DNA of 64,000 nucleotides from Streptomyces hoynatensis (GCF_003626535.1 NZ_RBAL01000011.1:145293-209292), one strand, 5' to 3'. Positions 18,039 through 26,783 are shown, counted from the stretch's first letter. The notes: generated by a model from the letters alone, not told the origin. Numbers and translations: made by a program.

Positions 18039-19289
18039 GTGCCCGCGCCCGCCGCCCACGTGATCGTCGGCGCCGGCCTCGCCGGGGCCGTGGCCGCGCG
18101 GACCCTGCGCGAGGAGGGCTACGAGGGGCCCCTCGTCCTGATCGGCGAGGAGCGCGAGCCGCCCTACGAGCGCCCCGCACTCTCCAAGGGCTACCTGAGC
18201 GGCGCCGAGCCGCGCGAGAGCCTCCTCGTGCACCCGCCCGAGTGGTACGCCGAGCACGAGGTGGACCTGCGTCTCGGCCTGCCCGCCACCGCGCTCGACC
18301 CGGGGCGGCACGAGGTGGTGCTCCGCGACGGCACCCGCATCGGCTACGCCGCGCTGCTGCTGGCCACCGGCTCCACCCCGTGTCCCCTCGACATCCCGGG
18401 CGCCGAGCTGGAGGGCGTGCGCCGGCTGCGCCGGATCGAGGACAGCGACCGGCTGCGTGCCGCGTTCCGCACCGCCTCCCGGCTGGTCGTGCTCGGCGGG
18501 GGCTGGCTCGGCCTGGAGACGGCGGCCGTCGCCCGGCAGGCGGGCCTGGACGTCACCGTGCTGGAGATGACCGAGCTGCCCCTGCTCGGGCTGCTGGGCC
18601 GCGAGGTCTCCGCGGTCTTCGCCGACCTGCACCGCGGCCACGGCGTGGACCTGCGGTTCGGCGTGCAGGCGGCGGAGATCACCGGCCGCGGCGGGGCCGC
18701 GGAGGGCGTGCAGCTCTCCGACGGCACCCACATCGAGGCGGACGTGATCGTGGTGGCCATCGGCGACGTGCCCAACACCGGGCTGGCCCACGCGGCCGGC
18801 CTCCGGGTGCGGGACGGCGTGGAGACCGACGAGCGGCTGCGCACCTCGGCGCCCGGCGTGTTCGCCGCGGGAGACGTGGCCTGCGCCTTCCACCCGGTGC
18901 TCGGCAGGCACCTGCGCGTGGATCACTGGGCCAACGCGGTGCACCAGCCGCGGACGGCCGCGCGCGCGATGCTCGGGCGCGAGGCCGCCTACGACCGGCT
19001 GCCGTACGTCTTCACCGACCAGTACGGGCTCGGCATGGAGTACGTCGGGCACGTCGCGCCCGGCGAGTGCGACCGGGTGGTGCTGCGCGGGGACCCGGGA
19101 GAAGGGGAGTTCCTCGCCTTCTGGCTGGGCGAGGGAAGGCCGCTCGCCGCGATGAGCGTCAACATGCCGGGCGCCATGGTCCCGCTCGCCGCCCTGGTGC
19201 GCGCGGGCCGGCCGGTCGACCCCGCCCGCCTCGCCGACGCGGCCGTCCCGCCCACGGCCCTCCTCGACCGCGCCGGGCCGCGCGGCTGA
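18039..19289 (+). CDS. FAD-dependent NAD(P)H:ferredoxin reductase-like oxidoreductase
   Basis: A 416-residue flavoprotein of the rhodocoxin/putidaredoxin-reductase type, which passes electrons from NAD(P)H through FAD to a small iron-sulphur protein. The FAD site is VIVGAGLAGAVAARTL, the NAD site is VVLGGGWLGLETAAVARQ, and the second FAD motif is GVFAAGDVACAFHP; a reductase C-terminal domain follows. The GTG start has GGGAG seven bases upstream. No ferredoxin or cytochrome P450 gene is adjacent, so the partner is unknown. It lies 270 bases before a covalent-flavin oxidase on the same strand, but nothing proves a common role. Confidence 0.9.
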   Translation: MPAPAAHVIVGAGLAGAVAARTLREEGYEGPLVLIGEEREPPYERPALSKGYLSGAEPRESLLVHPPEWYAEHEVDLRLGLPATALDPGRHEVVLRDGTRIGYAALLLATGSTPCPLDIPGAELEGVRRLRRIEDSDRLRAAFRTASRLVVLGGGWLGLETAAVARQAGLDVTVLEMTELPLLGLLGREVSAVFADLHRGHGVDLRFGVQAAEITGRGGAAEGVQLSDGTHIEADVIVVAIGDVPNTGLAHAAGLRVRDGVETDERLRTSAPGVFAAGDVACAFHPVLGRHLRVDHWANAVHQPRTAARAMLGREAAYDRLPYVFTDQYGLGMEYVGHVAPGECDRVVLRGDPGEGEFLAFWLGEGRPLAAMSVNMPGAMVPLAALVRAGRPVDPARLADAAVPPTALLDRAGPRG

Positions 19290-19523
19290 GCCCGCCCCCG
19301 CCGGTCCCGCCCTCCCCGCAACGACTCTGCACACTTGCGCAGTTGACAATGGGTCACCTCACCCCGCGCGCGCGACGGCGCGCGGCGCGCGGCGTGGGCG
19401 CACTCCCGCGCCCCACACACCCATCGGCTTCAATTCCTCACCAGGAGCGACGATATGACCGTCATTCCGTGCGTACGCTGAGTGACACAGCTCTGCGGGG
19501 TGCGGCAACCGACGGGAGGCGCA

Positions 19524-19562
19524 ATGAGGTCAGGGCTCATGCGGAAGGCGGGGGGCCGATGA
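19524..19562 (+). CDS. Possible 12-residue leader peptide coupled to the next gene
   Basis: A small frame with a strong site GACGGGAGG before ATG 19524 reads MRSGLMRKAGGR and ends in a TGA overlapping the ATG at 19559 (ATGA). The downstream oxidase has a weaker site of its own, so this mini-cistron may drive its translation by reinitiation. A second mini-frame, MTVIPCVR with AGGAG, sits at 19455-19481 in the same leader. Both are seen directly; function is speculative. Confidence 0.3.
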   Translation: MRSGLMRKAGGR

Positions 19563-21046
19563 GGGTCGAGCCGGGAGACGATCAGTACGACACGCTCGTG
19601 GTGGGCTTCAACCAGCGCTACCGCGCCTCGCCCGAGGCGGTCCACGTGGTGCGCTCCACCGAGGAGACGGTGGCCGCGGTGTCCGAGGCGGTCCGCTCGG
19701 GCAAGCGGCTCTCGGTGCGCAGCGGCGGCCACTGCTACGCCGACCTCGTCTACCACCCGCAGGCCGAGGTCATCGTCGACCTCTCGCTGCTCAACCGGGT
19801 GTCCTGGGACGGCGAACGGCGGGCGTTCCTCGCCGAGCCGGGCGCCCAGCTGACCGACGTCTACGAGACGCTGAACCGCGGCTGGGGCGTCACCCTGCCC
19901 GGCGGCCTGTGTCCCGCCGTCGGCCTGGGCGGGCACGCGTCCGGCGGCGGCTACGGCCTGCTCAACCGGCGCAACGGCGTGGTGGCCGACCACGTGGCGG
20001 CGGTGGAGGTGGTCGTCGCGGACCGCCGGGGCGGGGCGCGCGCGGTCGTGGCCTCCCGGGAGTCCCGGGGCGACCTCGGCGACCTGTGGTGGGCGATCTG
20101 CGGGGGCGGCGGCGGGACCTTCGGGATCGTCACCCGCTTCTGGCTGCGCTCCCGGGGCGCCACCGGGGACGATCCCCGCGACCAGCTGCCGCGGACCCCG
20201 GAGCGGGTCCTGGTGAACGCGGCCACCCTCCCCTACGAGGGGCTCACCGAGGAGTCCTTCACCCGCCTGGTGCGCAACTTCGCGGGCTGGTGCGGGGAAC
20301 ACCCCTCCGCCGAGCCGCCCGAGGGCGCGATCGGCGCCATCATGATCGCCCCGCACAAGGCGGGGCGGCAGATCCAGATGCTCAGCCTCGTCGAGGCCGC
20401 CCTGCCGGGCGCGGAGTCGGCGCTGCGGGAGTTCACGACGTACGTGGCGAACGGCACCGGCATGCAGGTGGGTCCCTCGCTGCCGATGCGCTGGGACCAG
20501 ACCGAGCGCCTGCTGTCCTCCATCGAGCCACGGACGATGTGGCACCTCACCGAGCGCCTCGCCGTCAAGTCCGCGTTCCACAAGACCCCGTGGACGCCCG
20601 AGCAGTGCGCCGCGGCCTTCCGCCAGCTGACCCGCGACGACTACGCCAACGACACCTCCCGCGTGGTGTTCTACGCGGCCGGCGCGCAGATCAACACGGT
20701 GCCGGAGGACGCCGTCGCCTTCCCGCACCGCGACAGCACCTACGTCGTCACCTACGAGAGCTTCTGGTCCCAGCCGGGCGAGGACCAGGCGCACGTGGGC
20801 TGGCTGCGCGACGTGTACGGCGGCGTCTACGCCGCCACCGGCGGCTACCCGATCCCGGGGAAGGACACCGCGGGCTGCTACATCAACTCCCCCGACCCCG
20901 ACATCCTCGACCCGGAGTTCAACACCTCGGGGGTGCCCTGGCACGCCTTCTACTTCGGCAACAACTACGCCCGGCTGCAACGGGCCAAGCGCCGCTGGGA
21001 CCCGGGCAACGTCTTCCGCCACTCCCTCTCCGTCCGCCCCGACTGA
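19559..21046 (+). CDS. FAD-binding oxidoreductase, berberine-bridge type with probable bicovalent flavin
   Basis: A 495-residue oxidase. The N-terminal PCMH-type FAD domain carries His58 in SVRSGGHCYAD and Cys118 in GGLCPAVGLGGHASGGG, the two positions that bind the isoalloxazine in bicovalent members. The central part contains WWAICGGGGGTFGIVTRF, and the BBE C-terminal domain ends NNYARLQRAKRRWDP. Such enzymes oxidise sugars, polyketides or alkaloid-like substrates with oxygen. No twin-arginine or other signal is visible at this start. Substrate unknown: the neighbours give no pathway. A perfect 11-bp hairpin lies 40 bases after the stop. Confidence 0.9.
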   Translation: MRVEPGDDQYDTLVVGFNQRYRASPEAVHVVRSTEETVAAVSEAVRSGKRLSVRSGGHCYADLVYHPQAEVIVDLSLLNRVSWDGERRAFLAEPGAQLTDVYETLNRGWGVTLPGGLCPAVGLGGHASGGGYGLLNRRNGVVADHVAAVEVVVADRRGGARAVVASRESRGDLGDLWWAICGGGGGTFGIVTRFWLRSRGATGDDPRDQLPRTPERVLVNAATLPYEGLTEESFTRLVRNFAGWCGEHPSAEPPEGAIGAIMIAPHKAGRQIQMLSLVEAALPGAESALREFTTYVANGTGMQVGPSLPMRWDQTERLLSSIEPRTMWHLTERLAVKSAFHKTPWTPEQCAAAFRQLTRDDYANDTSRVVFYAAGAQINTVPEDAVAFPHRDSTYVVTYESFWSQPGEDQAHVGWLRDVYGGVYAATGGYPIPGKDTAGCYINSPDPDILDPEFNTSGVPWHAFYFGNNYARLQRAKRRWDPGNVFRHSLSVRPD

Positions 21047-21086
21047 ACACCCCGCGGTTCGGCGGCCTCGGCTGACGCGGCGGGCA

Positions 21087-21113
21087 CGGCGGGCGCCCCC
21101 GCGGCGCCCGCCG
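21087..21113. terminator. Bidirectional hairpin terminator
   Basis: An 11-bp perfect GC stem (CGGCGGGCGCC pairing with GGCGCCCGCCG) with a five-base loop lies between the convergent oxidase and CxxC-protein genes. Confidence 0.6.
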
Positions 21114-21146
21114 CACGTGGTGGCCGGGGCCGGGAGGCCGCCACGG

Positions 21147-21785
21147 CTACGGCCCCGGCAGGCGGGTGCAACGGGCGAGTTCGACGACGACCTGGTTCGC
21201 CAGAAACCACGGGGCGGCCGGGTGCCCGTACGGCAGGTCCGCGTCCCCGCCCGCGGCGAGCCGCCCGCCCGGCCCCGGCACGAAGAGGCCACCGAACACC
21301 CCCCACACCCGCGGCTTGCGCACGCGCACGAACGCCGGCTCGCCCAGGTGCGGGCAGTGCTCCGCCGCCAGGTGGGCGCAGGGCCCGCACACCGGCGGCT
21401 TCGTGCTCAGCAGTCCTTCCGGCCAGTCCGGGCGGTCCCCGGCCGGGGTGGGACGGCGCAGCACGAACAGCCAGCCCCGCCCCGTGCGGTCGGCCTGGCC
21501 GCCGCACACCTGGCAAAGCCGCTCCAGCATCGCGCGCCGCTGCCGGGCCGGGTGCATGGTGCGGAAGTCCGGCTGCCCGCTGCCGGGTTCTTCGAGCAGC
21601 CGGGCCCACAGCACCCCGCGCCTGTCCCGATCCCCGGCGCTCTCGTCCCGGTACGCCAGCCCCCGGCCGTCGGGCCGAACGCGCAACGCCTCCTGCGTGA
21701 CCACCGACTCCCCGCTCCAGCGCGCCACATACGGCACCGGCAGGCGCCTCGGCCCCCAGACCAGCCCCGCCGCCTCCCCGCTCAC
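21147..21785 (-). CDS. Hypothetical protein with CxxC pairs (212 aa)
   Basis: No named function is recognised. The chosen GTG at 21785 overlaps the stop of the small Cys-rich gene (GTGA on this strand), so the two are coupled; an open frame extends 16 codons further but overlaps that gene. The protein has CQVCGG near its middle and CGPCAHLAAEHCPHL later, a possible four-ligand zinc site. The C-terminus contains an AAPWFLANQVVVELARC stretch. It is predicted soluble. With the small protein and the XRE regulator further upstream it forms a three-gene set in one direction, so regulation by the XRE protein is likely. A DNA- or nucleic-acid-related role is possible but unproven. Confidence 0.7.
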   Translation of the reverse strand: MSGEAAGLVWGPRRLPVPYVARWSGESVVTQEALRVRPDGRGLAYRDESAGDRDRRGVLWARLLEEPGSGQPDFRTMHPARQRRAMLERLCQVCGGQADRTGRGWLFVLRRPTPAGDRPDWPEGLLSTKPPVCGPCAHLAAEHCPHLGEPAFVRVRKPRVWGVFGGLFVPGPGGRLAAGGDADLPYGHPAAPWFLANQVVVELARCTRLPGP

Positions 21786-21973
21786 CTGCCGAACTCCCGC
21801 CCGGGCCACACCGTATGGCAGCGGTGCGTGCACGGGTCAAAGGCGATCCCGTTCTCCGGCTCCGGCGGCCGCGCCTCCCCCTGCGTGCACTCCTCACAAC
21901 GGCGCCCCGCGCACGGCGGGGAGATGTACCGGCCCACGGTCGAGGTGGGTGCCGTACTGCGTGTCGTCGTCAT
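21782..21973 (-). CDS. Small Cys-rich protein (63 aa)
   Basis: A 63-residue reading frame with eight bases between GGGGAGCG and its ATG, ending in a stop that overlaps the start of the 212-residue protein. It has CAGRRCEEC and, later, DPCTHRCHTVW: five Cys and two His in a short chain, suggesting metal binding. No family is recognised. The coupled arrangement and ribosome site argue that it is real rather than a chance frame. Confidence 0.65.
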   Translation of the reverse strand: MTTTRSTAPTSTVGRYISPPCAGRRCEECTQGEARPPEPENGIAFDPCTHRCHTVWPGREFGR

Positions 21974-22141
21974 GTCGCTCCCCTCAGTCGAGCGGCGTCA
22001 ACCGACGTCCCCGGCAGGGAAGACGGCGAGCACCGCACCTTCGGGAATCACGCTACGGATGCGCGCGATCACGCTACAGGGATGGCGGACATCAACTGCC
22101 GACGAGCGCATGGCCTGACTAGGACGCTCTGTCCTACGCCC

Positions 22142-23365
22142 TCACAGGCTCGGGTCGATCCCGAGACGGGCGGCCAGCCCGCGCAGCGTGGTGTTGCGGC
22201 GCCGCTCGGCTTCGAGCAGACCCTGCACCGCCATGGTGGCCAGCGTCTGGAACCTGATCCACTGCGGCTGGTCCGCCTCGACCTCAAGCAAGGTGGCCAA
22301 GGCGCCGTCCGTGTCGCCGGTGAGGTACTGGGCCTGCGACACGTCCAGGCGGTGGGCAGCGCGGTGCACGGGCCGGGAGATCGCGTCGAGATCCACCTCG
22401 TCCGCCATGGCCAGCGCCCGCGCGGGTGACATCCCGTCCTTCCCGGCCAGGGCCACGTTCACGTGCTGCGTGGCCACGTCGACCGGGGAGAACGCCGTGC
22501 CGTACACCGTGACCGAGCCCGAGCGCACCGCCGCGCTCGCAGCGGCGTTCAGCAGCTCCGACGCCTCGTCGTGCCGGTCCCTGCGGGCGGCCGGAGTCGC
22601 CGCCGAGACCAGGAGGTTGCCGTACACGGCGAGTTCCGCCGGGCGCGCGCGCCGGTAACTCCGCGGCTCCAGCATGTCCGCCTTGCGTTCGGCCACGCGC
22701 TGCGCCTCCTCCCACCGCCCCTGGCGCAGCAGCACCCAGGAAAGCGTCGAGACGCCCATGCCCGACAGGAGCGGATCGCTCGCCCGCTCCGCCGCTCGCA
22801 ACTGCCTCTCCACCGCCTGGAAGGCCCACGCGGTGTGGCCGGTCTGCGTCGCCAGCGAGGCCGCCACCTGGTAGGCGAGGCCCAGCTCGCGCCACACCTC
22901 TCTCCCCCCGGCGTGCTCGGCGACGAGCCGCCCCTCCCGCAGAACGGCCGGCAGCCGGGCCGCCAGCGCCGCGTACTGGCCCGTCCAGTACAGCCCGGTG
23001 GCGTCGCGTGCCGCACGTACCCACTCGTCCGCGGCAGGCGGCGCGCTCTCCGCGCCGTCCACGGGCACTCCCGGCAGGTCGCCCACGTCCTGAATGGCAT
23101 CGCGCAGGGCCACGAGCCCGCCCTCGGCAGCGGGGAGTTCGGGCGTCACCGTGGGCTGCCCGAGGAGGCGCTCCAGTTCGACGTCGAGCGCGGAGGCGAG
23201 CTTGCGAAGGGTGCTGATGTAGGCCGTCTGCCGCTGTCCCTGCTCCAGTTTGCGGATGGTGTCCACCGAGACCCCGGCGCGTTCGGCGAGTTGTTCCTGG
23301 GTGACGTCGCGGAACTCGCGCAACAGGGCGATGCGCTCGCCGATGGTCCTCTTGCCCTTGGGCAT
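22142..23365 (-). CDS. XRE-family transcriptional regulator with large C-terminal helical domain
   Basis: A protein of 407 residues. An N-terminal helix-turn-helix (about residues 5-60: IALLREFRDVTQEQLAERAG, then VDTIRKLEQG) is followed by a long alanine-rich helical region resembling the TPR-like sensor part of Streptomyces XRE regulators. The ATG at 23365 is preferred because AGGAA lies just before it; an in-frame ATG at 23398 would add 11 Gly/Pro/Ser-rich residues. The gene is divergent from the VOC gene and is followed, 168 bases later on the same strand, by the Cys-rich pair, its most likely target. Ligand unknown. Confidence 0.88.
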   Translation of the reverse strand: MPKGKRTIGERIALLREFRDVTQEQLAERAGVSVDTIRKLEQGQRQTAYISTLRKLASALDVELERLLGQPTVTPELPAAEGGLVALRDAIQDVGDLPGVPVDGAESAPPAADEWVRAARDATGLYWTGQYAALAARLPAVLREGRLVAEHAGGREVWRELGLAYQVAASLATQTGHTAWAFQAVERQLRAAERASDPLLSGMGVSTLSWVLLRQGRWEEAQRVAERKADMLEPRSYRRARPAELAVYGNLLVSAATPAARRDRHDEASELLNAAASAAVRSGSVTVYGTAFSPVDVATQHVNVALAGKDGMSPARALAMADEVDLDAISRPVHRAAHRLDVSQAQYLTGDTDGALATLLEVEADQPQWIRFQTLATMAVQGLLEAERRRNTTLRGLAARLGIDPSL

Positions 23366-23578
23366 GGTTCCTGCACCCCCGCCGGAAGGTCCTGACATGA
23401 CGCTACGCCCAACGAGGAGGGCGGACCACGGCTACGGCGGCTACATCCCGCGGCGCTCCGGAGCCCCGCACATCCCTCAGGTCGTGAGCCGACTCACACC
23501 GAATGCCCCGATGAGTTTCAGGCAGGTCGGCGGTCCCGGTAGTGAACGACAGGCGTACACCAGAAAAGGAACGCAAGG

Positions 23579-23929
23579 ATGAATCAGCCGCCCGCGTGGT
23601 TCGACATCACGGCGTTGGACGCCAACAGGTCCCGCGAATTCTACGGGCAGCTCTTCGGCTGGGAGGTCAGGGTCGACGCGTCGATGGACTACGGCCTGAC
23701 CCAGACGCCCGAAGGCGTTGCCGGGGGCATTGGCCAGGCGACGGAGGACGGTCCGCACCCCGCCGGGCTGGTGATGTATTTCCCGGTGGCCGACGTCGAC
23801 GCGGCACTCGGACGCGCCGAAGCGCTTGGGGGCAGTTGCGCGGTGCCGCCCTGGGAGATTCCCGGCCTCGGGAAGATGGCCGTGTTCCGTGATCCCGACG
23901 GCAATCGCGTCGGCCTCTGGCAGCGCTGA
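23579..23929 (+). CDS. VOC (glyoxalase/bleomycin-resistance fold) family protein
   Basis: A 116-residue single-domain protein. It opens with WFDITALDANRSREFYGQLF and ends with FRDPDGNRVGLWQR, the two halves of the beta-alpha-beta-beta-beta fold; His/Glu metal positions are poorly conserved. AAAGGA lies about ten bases before the ATG. Members bind metals or small ligands, but sequence alone does not give the substrate. It is transcribed away from the XRE regulator, which could control it from the 180-base shared region. Confidence 0.88.
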   Translation: MNQPPAWFDITALDANRSREFYGQLFGWEVRVDASMDYGLTQTPEGVAGGIGQATEDGPHPAGLVMYFPVADVDAALGRAEALGGSCAVPPWEIPGLGKMAVFRDPDGNRVGLWQR

Positions 23930-24089
23930 CTGCCCCACGTCCCTGTCCCTCCGCCCGGCGAAGCGGCGGACGAGGGCGCCGCGAACGACAGCGCCCCGCA
24001 ACCCCGCACCCCGCACCGCGCCCCGCGCAGCGCGCCCCGCCCCGCCCCGCGGGGACATGCTCGCGCGCCGGGCGTGCACCGCCGCCGCT

Positions 24090-24965
24090 TCAGCCGATGC
24101 GCGCCCCCGCGCCGCTGACGCGGACGCGCGGGTCGCCCGCGCGCAGGGTCACCGTCAGCTCGCCGGGGCGGCCCAGGTCCTCGCCCTGGTGCAGGGTGAG
24201 GACGGCCTCCCCGGGGACCAGGCCGAGCTCGCGGGCGTACGCCCCGAACGCGGCGGCCGCGGCCCCGGTCGCCGGGTCCTCGACGACGCCGCCGACCGGG
24301 AAGGGGTCGCGGACGTGGAAGACGGTGGCCGACTCCCGCCAGACCAGCTGCACGGTGGTCAGGTCCAGGCGGTGCATCAGGGCTTCGAGGCGCGGGACGT
24401 CGTAGGCGAGGTCCGCCAGGCGAGCGCGGGTCGCCGCCGCGAGGACGAGGTGGCGGGCGCCGGCGAACGCGATGCGGGGCGGGAAGGCCGGGTCGAGATC
24501 GGCGGCCGGCCAGCCGAGCGCGGCAAGGGCCTCGGCGACGTCGGCCTCGGCGATCGCCTCGACGTACGGCTCCACGCTGGTGAGCGTGGCCCTGACCGTC
24601 CCGCCCTCCTCGGTGGTCTCCACCGGCACCGTGCCCGCGGGCGTCGCGAACACCAGCTCCCCGGTGCCCATCCGCTCGGCCAGCGCGACGGCGGTGGCGA
24701 CGGTGGCGTGACCGCAGAACGGGACCTCGGCCTTGGGGCTGAAGTACCGGAGGCCGAACGCCCGTCCCTCCGGGCCGCCGAGGCCCTCGGGGGGCGCGGT
24801 CAGGAACGCGGTCTCCGAGTAGCCGAGGTCGGCGGCGATGGCCTGCATGTCGCCGTCGTCCAGGGCGGAGGCGTCCAGGACGACGCCGGCGGGGTTCCCC
24901 CCGTCGGGGTCGTTCGAGAAGGCGGTGTAGCGCAGCACCTCGGGCCGCGGCGCGTCGGTCGGCAT
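24090..24965 (-). CDS. PhzF family isomerase/epimerase-like protein
   Basis: A 291-residue protein with the duplicated diaminopimelate-epimerase-like fold. The N-terminal TAFSNDPDGGNPAGVVLD and the following ADLGYSETAFL, which should include the active-site Glu, are characteristic; the second half contains PFCGHATVATA and VEDPATGAAAAAFGAY. No phenazine genes are nearby, so the name reflects the family only and the substrate is unknown. It converges on the VOC gene across 160 bases of C-rich repeats. Confidence 0.92.
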   Translation of the reverse strand: MPTDAPRPEVLRYTAFSNDPDGGNPAGVVLDASALDDGDMQAIAADLGYSETAFLTAPPEGLGGPEGRAFGLRYFSPKAEVPFCGHATVATAVALAERMGTGELVFATPAGTVPVETTEEGGTVRATLTSVEPYVEAIAEADVAEALAALGWPAADLDPAFPPRIAFAGARHLVLAAATRARLADLAYDVPRLEALMHRLDLTTVQLVWRESATVFHVRDPFPVGGVVEDPATGAAAAAFGAYARELGLVPGEAVLTLHQGEDLGRPGELTVTLRAGDPRVRVSGAGARIG

Positions 24966-25123
24966 GGTCGTGCAACGCGGGCGGCCCCGTGGGCCATTCC
25001 CGCACGCGGGAGGAGGCGGGCGCGCCCCCAGGAGGGCGTTCCGCCCGGCAACTCCGGGACCCGGGCGGTGGATGGACGGGTTCCCGCGGGACCATGGAAG
25101 TCCGGCCGGGAAGGAGCGCCACC

Positions 25124-25510
25124 GTGAGGATTGTCCGTGACCGCGTATACGGCGAGGTGGATCTCTCCGCGTCGGCAGCGGAGCTGAACCGCCTCGCGGG
25201 CGCGGTGGCCGGGGGCGAGGGGCTGCTCCGCTCCACGGCCGGACCGGGCGGTGAGCATCTGGCGGGCGTGGAGGTCACGAAGGGGGCGGGCCCCGGGGTC
25301 CGCATCCGCCTCGACGCCTCCCGGGGCATCCTCGTGATCAGCGGTGACGAGGCCGCCAGGGCGGTACTCGCGGACAACCTGCGCGCCATGGCCGCCGCGG
25401 GGGACGGCGGCCACCTGCACCTCGACCACTTCCCCGGCCACCCCTACCTCGCCGAGGGGTCCGTGCCGCTGGTGGTGAACAGCCCGCACGGGGGCATGCC
25501 CGCCCGGTGA
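25124..25510 (+). CDS. Small conserved-looking protein, possibly Imm32-like
   Basis: A 128-residue protein starting at GTG 25124, with AAGGAG nine bases upstream; the frame is open further left but without a comparable site. The C-terminal half (GILVISGDEAARAVLADNLR, then GGHLHLDHFPGHPYL and SVPLVVNSP) resembles the immunity-protein family Imm32: a helix, a GHxHLD-like strand and a final LVV strand. No toxin gene is adjacent. The resemblance is from memory of the family pattern and is tentative; the coding call is firmer. Confidence 0.65.
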   Translation: MRIVRDRVYGEVDLSASAAELNRLAGAVAGGEGLLRSTAGPGGEHLAGVEVTKGAGPGVRIRLDASRGILVISGDEAARAVLADNLRAMAAAGDGGHLHLDHFPGHPYLAEGSVPLVVNSPHGGMPAR

Positions 25511-25549
25511 GCGCCGGACGGGCCCTCCCACGGCCGTTCCCCCGCCGCC

Positions 25550-26056
25550 TCACGCCTGCGAGGCGCCGGTGCCTTCGCGCAGGGGCCGCCGGCCGGTGCG
25601 GGACGGCGTTGCCTCCGCGGCCTCGGTCAGCGGCTTGTCCGGGTAGGCGCGGAGCACGAGGGAGGTGGTGACGGGGCCGTACCTGGCGAGGGCGTCGACG
25701 ACTTCCTCCAGTCGTCCGGCCTGGGGGCAGTGGACCTCGAAGATGAGGCAGTCCTCCCCGGTGACCCTGAGGGTGGAGGCGATCTCGGGCGTCCGGGAGG
25801 CGAAGTCCAGGGCGTGGGAGAGCCGGGCGTGCGTGGTGCGCAGCCGGATGACCGCGTGCAGGTTCAGGCCGAGGGCCGCCGGATCGACCACGGCCCGGTA
25901 GCCGGTGATGACGCCGCTCTTCTCCAGCCGCTGGATGCGCGCGCTGGCCGCGGGCTGCGAGAGCCCGACCCGGCGCCCCACCTCCGCGCCGCTCAGCCGG
26001 CCTTCGCTCTGGAGCAGGGCGAGGATGGCGCGGTCTATCCGGTCGAGTGATTCCAT
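25550..26056 (-). CDS. Lrp/AsnC family transcriptional regulator
   Basis: A 168-residue regulator. The N-terminal winged HTH (LDRIDRAILALLQSEGRLSG, then LSQPAASARIQRLEKSGVI) precedes the RAM ligand-binding domain with TGEDCLIFEVHC and SLVLRAYPDKPL. The last 20 residues are not conserved. The ATG at 26056 is the natural start; upstream codons in the same frame are arginine-rich and unlike the family. It is divergent from the small hydrolase gene with 163 bases between them, and may regulate it. Family ligands are usually amino acids. Confidence 0.92.
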   Translation of the reverse strand: MESLDRIDRAILALLQSEGRLSGAEVGRRVGLSQPAASARIQRLEKSGVITGYRAVVDPAALGLNLHAVIRLRTTHARLSHALDFASRTPEIASTLRVTGEDCLIFEVHCPQAGRLEEVVDALARYGPVTTSLVLRAYPDKPLTEAAEATPSRTGRRPLREGTGASQA

Positions 26057-26219
26057 CGTCGTCCGCGCCCTTTCCCTTGTGCGAGTTCGCGATCCCTTGC
26101 GCTGTGCCCGAGTTGCCTGGAGACCGCTTGCGCCGCCGCCGGCCGCCCGGCGCCTCCCGCAGAATCTGCCTCGGGCGCCCCCGTGATCGTAGGGGCGGCG
26201 AGCGAAAGGGCGGTGGACG

Positions 26220-26783
26220 GTGACCGCGTACGTCGTCATCCCGGGCATCGACGGCTCGGACGAGCGGCACTGGCAGACCCGGTGGGAGCGGCAGTGGGGC
26301 AGCGCGGCGGTGCGGATCTCCCCCGCCTCCTGGTCCGCACCCGATCTGGAGGACTGGGTCGGCGCCGTCCACCGGGCCTACGAGGACGCTTCCCTGCGGG
26401 ACGGCGAGGTGGTGCTGGTGGCCCACAGCCTGGGCTGCTGGGCCGCGGCCACCTGGCTGAACCGGAACCCGGCGCGCCCGGTCCGCGGCGCCTTCCTGGT
26501 CGCGCCGCCCGACCCGCAGGGGCCGGCGTTCCCACGCCGGGCGGCCGCCACGTTCACCGAGGTGCCGGCGCGACCGCTGCCGTGCCCGGCCCTGGTGGTG
26601 CACAGCGCCGACGACCCGTACTGCACCGCGGAGGCAGCCGCCGCCCTCGCCGCCCGGTGGGGGGCGCGCGTGCACCAGGCAGGCGCCTGCGGGCACCTCA
26701 ACTCCGCCAGCGGCCTGGGCCGGTGGCGGCAGGGCAGGGAACTCCTCGACTCCCTCGGCGCGCGCCCAGCGGCCACCCCGTGA
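26220..26783 (+). CDS. RBBP9/YdeN family alpha/beta hydrolase
   Basis: A 187-residue serine hydrolase. It begins YVVIPGIDGSDERHWQTRW, has the nucleophile elbow VAHSLGCWAA, and ends with DDPYC and a CGHLNSASGLG carrying the catalytic Asp and His. Length and motif order match the RBBP9/YdeN group. GTG 26220 follows GGCGGTGGAC. Its physiological ester is unknown. A repeat-rich gap without genes follows. Confidence 0.9.
   Translation: MTAYVVIPGIDGSDERHWQTRWERQWGSAAVRISPASWSAPDLEDWVGAVHRAYEDASLRDGEVVLVAHSLGCWAAATWLNRNPARPVRGAFLVAPPDPQGPAFPRRAAATFTEVPARPLPCPALVVHSADDPYCTAEAAAALAARWGARVHQAGACGHLNSASGLGRWRQGRELLDSLGARPAATP

Noticed and set aside
23940..24089. C-rich repeat tract between VOC and PhzF genes as a possible terminator or array
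   Set aside because: The repeats are short, irregular and form no stable stem with a sensible loop; there is no CRISPR-like spacing.
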